A stretch of 12,959 bases of DNA from Nitrososphaerota archaeon (GTDB taxonomy: Archaea; Thermoproteota; Nitrososphaeria; Nitrososphaerales; Gagatemarchaeaceae), in contig PLCG01000075.1 of the NCBI GenBank assembly GCA_003135575.1, positions 7,184 to 20,142 on the forward strand, given 5' to 3'. The position numbers and the translations under genes are program-made. This document shows positions 12,681 to 12,959 of the stretch, piece after piece. Below the pieces are notes generated by a model. That model searched no databases, was not told the origin of the DNA, and saw only the letters and a list, made by a program, of their open reading frames with translations. Positions within the stretch are counted from its first letter, which is position 1. Every line of letters starts with the position of its first letter.

Positions 12681-12959
12681 AATAGAGCGTACTCCCTGAG
12701 TTCCTTGTAGGTCGGGCCGCCGGGGGTGAGGGTGCTCGACTTTAGCTTCAGCATCGTTATCGGGGTCGTCCCATAGTCCTTCGACGAGTCCGCCCCCAAC
12801 ATCACCTCCAGGGTCCCTAGGTTCTTTGGGGAGCGCACGCGCGCCAGCGTGATGTGAGGGTGATAGGGACGCTCGTCCTTCTCCCCGATCCCTTCCAGCG
12901 ACTCGATTACCTGCTGCGCGCTACTTGAGACGATGTCGAAATCCTCGGAGCCGACGCCC
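12677..12959 (-). CDS. thpR: RNA 2',3'-cyclic phosphodiesterase (ThpR), C-terminal part
   Basis: The - strand frame entering from the window edge encodes the last 94 residues of a 2H phosphoesterase: GVGSEDFDIVSSS, the second HxT motif as YHPHITLARVR, and LKSSTLTPGGPTYKEL near the end, typical of ThpR/LigT. The family opens 2',3'-cyclic phosphates (often made by tRNA splicing) to 2'-phosphates. The first HxT motif lies outside the window. The TGA stop at 12677-12679 overlaps the GTG of cca, and this thpR-cca pairing recurs in archaea. Confidence 0.93.
   Translation of the reverse strand, partial: GVGSEDFDIVSSSAQQVIESLEGIGEKDERPYHPHITLARVRSPKNLGTLEVMLGADSSKDYGTTPITMLKLKSSTLTPGGPTYKELREYALL

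Noticed and set aside
12255..12710. 151-codon + strand frame opposite cca
   Set aside because: It is antisense to the conserved nucleotidyltransferase core and has no family signature.
1..12959. CRISPR array, integrase or transposase
   Set aside because: No regularly spaced short repeats and no tyrosine/serine recombinase or DDE transposase motifs were seen in any frame.

Overview
The window looks archaeal. It carries a class I (archaeal-type) CCA-adding enzyme whose start overlaps the end of an RNA 2',3'-cyclic phosphodiesterase (thpR). It also has an archaeal-style RIO/COG2112-like kinase, and a tRNA-Pro gene without an encoded CCA tail. Several genes have GGAGG/GAGGTGA-type ribosome binding sites or look nearly leaderless. 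My best guess is a Nitrososphaerota/Thermoproteota relative, but this is an inference; no rRNA or marker protein in the window fixes it.

Layout. (a) 1-956: the 5'-truncated end of a zinc-free MDR-type NAD(P)H oxidoreductase. (b) 979-1009: a tRNA-Pro-like 3' end (T arm plus acceptor 3' strand) with no matching 5' half. (c) 1074-5450: an accessory block read on the + strand. It holds a winged-helix protein with two membrane segments, a 52-residue membrane mini-protein, a doubtful 44-codon ORF, and then a tightly packed trio: a Vsr-like endonuclease that lacks all zinc ligands, a complete C5-cytosine DNA methyltransferase, and a GHKL (MORC/MutL/Hsp90-like) ATPase fused to a C-terminal PD-(D/E)XK nuclease. 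(d) 5468-7654, - strand: a 728-residue secreted protein of unknown family, convergent with the ATPase. (e) 7782-7856, - strand: intact tRNA-Pro(GGG). (f) 7863-8699: a membrane-anchored small protein bracketed by two 35-bp direct repeats. One repeat forms the promoter-proximal flank of tRNA-Pro; the other is an orphan. (g) 8794-10447: a ChrB C-terminal-domain protein and a convergent MFS transporter. (h) 10511-12959, - strand: the housekeeping run thpR (partial) - cca - kinase, visibly richer in G/C at third codon positions than block (c).

The trio in (c) is the most interesting part. Vsr and methyltransferase overlap by ATGA, and the ATPase-nuclease starts two bases after the methyltransferase stop, so they should be made together. 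Prokaryotic MORC/MutL-like GHKL ATPases next to DNA methyltransferases and nucleases are known as predicted restriction-modification systems. This archaeal version has two candidate nucleases (one Vsr-like, one fused to the ATPase) and is preceded by small membrane-associated proteins. The block lies between two tRNA-Pro 3' ends in the same orientation, which resembles an old tRNA-targeted integration, although no integrase is visible.
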